Below the pieces are notes generated by a model. That model had not been told where the DNA came from. It made no database searches and saw only the letters and a program-made list of their open reading frames with translations. A DNA stretch of 33,663 nucleotides from Actinomycetota bacterium (GTDB taxonomy: Bacteria; Actinomycetota; Acidimicrobiia; Acidimicrobiales; Ilumatobacteraceae). Of the stretch, positions 31,243-33,663 are shown piece by piece. The stretch is taken from the NCBI GenBank assembly GCA_016871395.1, contig VFYV01000018.1, forward strand, positions 1-33,663. The letters run 5' to 3'. Every line of letters starts with the position of its first letter. Position 1 is the first letter of the stretch. Position numbers and translations under genes: made by a program.

Positions 31243-31755
31243 CTACTCGGGTAACTGCTCCCGAAGAGCGTCCAATGCCGCCCATCGGGGGTCCGGGGAG
31301 GTCGCGGGGCAGCCACACCTCAGCGTGTTGCGGTCCGCCCCACACACCGGACACAAGCCGGCGCAGTCTGCGCGACAGACCGGCGCATTCGGCAGATCCA
31401 AGAGCACCGATTCGCGCACCATCGTGGCCAGGTCGATCTGGTCGTTCTCGATGGGAAACGCGTCGGGGTCCGTGATGGCGACCTGGTACAACTCGTGAAC
31501 CTCGATGGACAGCGTGCCGGTCAGAGGGGTCAGGCATCGGCGACATTCGCCGCGGAAGTCCAACTGCACCCGTCCCTCGACCACGATGCCGTCGGACAGG
31601 CTCTCGCACAGCACTCGAACATCGATATCCGATTCGGGCAACAGTCGTCGATCATCGATACCGAGAACCGAGGGGGCCACGGCCAGTTCGACGTCTTTGT
31701 GGGTGCCCGGACGCCGGAGCAACTCGAGGGCGTTGACGAGGAGGGGATTTCTCAC
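31243..31755 (-). CDS. YceD/DUF177 family protein
   Basis: 170 residues, the family encoded just before rpmF in most bacteria and linked to 23S rRNA and L32 accumulation. VRVLCESLSDGIVVEGRVQLDFRGECRRCL carries the conserved CxxC. A C-terminal cluster of cysteines (CRADCAGLCPVCGADRNTLRCGC) suggests a second metal site. GTG at 31755 overlaps the TGA of the upstream gene (GTGA). Confidence 0.93.
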   Translation of the reverse strand: MRNPLLVNALELLRRPGTHKDVELAVAPSVLGIDDRRLLPESDIDVRVLCESLSDGIVVEGRVQLDFRGECRRCLTPLTGTLSIEVHELYQVAITDPDAFPIENDQIDLATMVRESVLLDLPNAPVCRADCAGLCPVCGADRNTLRCGCPATSPDPRWAALDALREQLPE

Positions 31756-32381
31756 CGGTTACGGGTGCTGTCCTGGTCGAAGAAAATCGCCCCGGAATCT
31801 TCAGAGCCCGAGTCGGCCCATCCACCCCCGTCGGCGACCCGATCCGAGCCCCCGCCTTGACTGGAGGTCTCGCCAATGGACAAACGACGGCGACCGGTGG
31901 CCACCGTCCTGGACAACTTGTCGAGCAGAATCTCGAAACTGGCCAACCGCTGATCGAGGAAGTCCTCGGTCTCATTCTTCAGGCGGCGGGACTCGTCCTC
32001 GGCAGCCTCGACGATCTGGCGGGCACGTTGTTCAGCAGCACGAACCACCTCGGATCGTTGCACGAACCGCTCGGCTTGGACCTTGGCGGCTTCGATCAAT
32101 TCCTCGCCCTCGCGACGGGTCTTGGCCACGAATTCGTCGCGTTGCTTGATCATCCAGCGGGCCTCGCGCAGTTCGTTGGGCAGGCGATTCAGGGCTTCCT
32201 GCAGAATCTCGATGATCATGTCACGGTCGATGCGCGGGGTCGATGACAGTGGCATGTTCGGAGCCGTGGCGATGATGTCGATGGCGCGGCGCAGAAGAAC
32301 ACCGGACGAACCGACTTGATCATCGGGTCCGCGATCGTACGATCCGGTGTCGTCGTCGAAATCGTCGACTGAGCTGTTCAT
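31752..32381 (-). CDS. SepIVA/DivIVA-like coiled-coil protein
   Basis: 209 residues. An acidic N-terminus is followed by IIEILQEALNRLPNELREARWMIKQRDEF and a long charged coiled coil to about 160, then a Ser/Gly/Asp-rich tail. Databases often call such proteins ATP synthase B-like. Position between coaD and yceD matches the mycobacterial gene Rv2927c, whose product SepIVA is a septation factor, so a cell-division role is inferred by position and form. ATG overlaps the coaD stop (ATGA), and GGGAG lies just upstream. Confidence 0.85.
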   Translation of the reverse strand: MNSSVDDFDDDTGSYDRGPDDQVGSSGVLLRRAIDIIATAPNMPLSSTPRIDRDMIIEILQEALNRLPNELREARWMIKQRDEFVAKTRREGEELIEAAKVQAERFVQRSEVVRAAEQRARQIVEAAEDESRRLKNETEDFLDQRLASFEILLDKLSRTVATGRRRLSIGETSSQGGGSDRVADGGGWADSGSEDSGAIFFDQDSTRNR

Positions 32382-32899
32382 GATCTCCCTTTGTCGCCAC
32401 CCGAAGGCTTCCCAAAGATACCTGCCAGCGCCACGGAAACTGGCTCGGGGACCAGGTGGTCGATACGTCCACCATTTTGCGCGATTTCTCGGATGAACCG
32501 ACTACTGATGAACGCCTGGTCGGCCCGACTCGGGAGGTACACCGTGCGAATGCCCGTCACCGAACGGTTCGTGTGCGCCATCTGTTGCTCCACCTCGAAA
32601 TCGCCCGGCGTGCGCAATCCCTTGACGATGAAGTTCGCTCCTGTCGCCGCGGCGGCTTGCACCGCCAGACCCGGGAAGGCCTCGACGCGAACGCCCGCGA
32701 GATGCTCGGTGCATCGTCGCGCCAACTGAACTCGATCGACCAGCGGAATCAATCCGCTCGGTTTGTCGGGATTGTGCATCACTGCCACCACCACGTTCCC
32801 GAAAAGTTCGGCGACCTCGGTGACGACGGCGAGGTGCCCGTTGTGAAACGGGTCGAAACTTCCCGGGTAGAGGGCGATCAGGGAGGACGAATCGGTCAT
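32378..32899 (-). CDS. coaD: Phosphopantetheine adenylyltransferase
   Basis: Fourth step of coenzyme A synthesis: 4'-phosphopantetheine + ATP to dephospho-CoA; 173 residues. YPGSFDPFHNGHLAVV holds the HxGH nucleotide-binding site (His19, His22). LIPLVDRVQLAR, IVKGLRTPGDFEVEQQMAHTNR and the C-terminal ISSRFIREIAQNGG are typical. It overlaps both neighbours by 4 nt (rsmD stop, SepIVA-like start). Confidence 0.97.
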   Translation of the reverse strand: MTDSSSLIALYPGSFDPFHNGHLAVVTEVAELFGNVVVAVMHNPDKPSGLIPLVDRVQLARRCTEHLAGVRVEAFPGLAVQAAAATGANFIVKGLRTPGDFEVEQQMAHTNRSVTGIRTVYLPSRADQAFISSRFIREIAQNGGRIDHLVPEPVSVALAGIFGKPSGGDKGRS

Positions 32900-33471
32900 C
32901 GAGACTCAACGGTACCCGTCGAACGGGGCTCCGATGTGCGAACGTCGGCCCGAAGGAACGTCACCCACGTGCGCCCGTACCGCTTGGAGCGCACGACCGT
33001 CCACCCCGCCGGGGAGCCCAGATCGCGGCCACTTTCGGCCACCACCACTGCGTCGGCCGCCAAGGAGACGGAGATCGCCGACAGCAAGGTGTCCCAGTCG
33101 GTGAACTCGTAGGGCGGGTCGACGAGGACCAGATCGGCCCCCCGCTGGGCCACTACGTTGACGACCACGTCGCCGGCCACCACAACCGAACGATCACCCA
33201 CGCCCAACCGTGACACGTTCCCGCGAACCACCTCCAGTGCCCGGTGGTCGCGTTCGATGAACGTGCAGCGACGCGCCCCGCGCGACAACGCCTCGAGGCC
33301 CATCGCGCCACTGCCGGCGAACAGGTCGAGAACCACGGCGTCGTCCAGCACCCCCATGCTCGCCAACGCGTTGAACACCGCCTCTCGGGTGCGATCGGTG
33401 GTGGGACGAGTGGCATCACCCGAGGGTGCCTCGAACGTTCGTCCGCGCAATGTTCCGGCGACGATGCGCAT
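32896..33471 (-). CDS. rsmD: 16S rRNA (guanine966-N2) methyltransferase RsmD
   Basis: SAM-dependent methylation of G966 in 16S rRNA; 191 residues. MRIVAGTLRGRTF and RPTTDRTREAVFNAL are the RsmD-specific start, VVLDLFAGSGAMGLEALSRGA the SAM loop, and VLVDPPYEF the catalytic (D/N)PPY. TAACAT ends exactly 6 nt before the ATG, predicting a leaderless transcript that opens the coaD-yceD operon. Stop overlaps coaD (ATGA). Confidence 0.97.
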   Translation of the reverse strand: MRIVAGTLRGRTFEAPSGDATRPTTDRTREAVFNALASMGVLDDAVVLDLFAGSGAMGLEALSRGARRCTFIERDHRALEVVRGNVSRLGVGDRSVVVAGDVVVNVVAQRGADLVLVDPPYEFTDWDTLLSAISVSLAADAVVVAESGRDLGSPAGWTVVRSKRYGRTWVTFLRADVRTSEPRSTGTVESR

Positions 33472-33477
33472 CGGATC

Positions 33478-33505
33478 ATGTTACGAGTGGGCGAACGGGC
33501 AGAAT
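33478..33505. promoter_or_regulatory. Divergent -10 elements (rsmD / zinc-ribbon gene)
   Basis: Minus TAACAT (33478-33483) ends 6 nt before the rsmD ATG. Plus CAGAAT (33500-33505) ends 6 nt before ATG at 33512. The minus hexamer is a perfect TANNNT; the plus one has C at the first position. Both would give leaderless messages. Confidence 0.55.
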
Positions 33506-33511
33506 GTGTCC

Positions 33512-33663
33512 ATGGCACCCGAATCCGAAATCGAGTGCATCGATTGCGGCGGGCGCTGCTACCTCACGACACATGCGCGAGAGGACGGTCGTTGGTATCC
33601 CGGCGACATCGTGACCTACAAGTGTCGCGACTGTCTCGATCGATGGGATCTCGTGTTGCCCGA
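33512..33663 (+). CDS. Zinc-ribbon-like protein, 3' end outside window
   Basis: Fifty codons are visible: a short acidic start, CIDCGG, then YLTTHAREDGRWYPGDIVTYK, then CRDCLDRWDLVL. Two CxxC pairs about 30 residues apart suggest one zinc site. ATG is 6 nt after a -10-like hexamer. The gene is divergent from rsmD. No specific family recognised. Confidence 0.65.
   Translation, partial: MAPESEIECIDCGGRCYLTTHAREDGRWYPGDIVTYKCRDCLDRWDLVLP

Overview
This looks like chromosomal core-genome DNA from a high-GC actinobacterium. The gene order on the right (rsmD-coaD-coiled coil-yceD-rpmF ... rnc-mutM-smc-ftsY, ffh-rpsP-khpA-rimM-trmD-rplS-DUF2469-yraN), the DUF2469 gene and the LexA-type sites before recA are actinobacterial. 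The overall flavour suggests class Acidimicrobiia, but that is an inference from gene content, not a proven placement. I see no transposase, integrase, phage gene or CRISPR array.

Left part (1-10996). A secreted delta-60 repeat protein runs off the left edge on the minus strand. It is followed by tRNA-Val, a sigma-70 gene, an inositol-monophosphatase-family gene divergent from three small uncharacterised genes, and a minus-strand pair (aldo/keto reductase then luciferase-like monooxygenase) whose stop and start codons overlap. Next come tRNA-Met(CAT) and tRNA-Asn separated by a UUCG hairpin, recA behind an SOS promoter with two LexA-type boxes, a class-III aminotransferase, and tRNA-His and tRNA-Lys on the plus strand.

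Middle part (11077-17064). Two flavodoxin-fold oxidoreductase paralogues form an overlapping plus-strand pair. It converges with a 23S/tRNA m5U-type methyltransferase gene coupled to psuG. Then rpe, a membrane-anchored exported protein, an enoyl-CoA hydratase, and a small membrane protein with a zinc-ribbon partner.

Right part (17066-33471). About 16 kb of minus-strand housekeeping genes, many with overlapping stop and start codons. Read in the direction of transcription they are rsmD, coaD, a SepIVA-like coiled coil, yceD, rpmF, plsX, acpP, rnc, mutM, smc, ftsY, a lipoprotein, ffh, rpsP, khpA, rimM, trmD, rplS, DUF2469 and yraN. They combine ribosome assembly and rRNA/tRNA modification, lipid precursor supply, chromosome condensation and SRP targeting. 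The lipoprotein gene, with a 15-bp direct-repeat array before it, separates the two SRP GTPase genes ftsY and ffh.

A recurring theme is leaderless expression: at least ten genes carry a TANNNT-like -10 element ending 6-9 nt before the start codon. At several divergent gene pairs the two -10 elements overlap or nearly touch. No clearly new multi-gene system is evident. The most notable items are these divergent promoters, the dual-box recA promoter, the near-identical 150-bp repeats, the 15-bp repeat array, a probable CTG start for yraN, and an Rpe with a replaced metal ligand.
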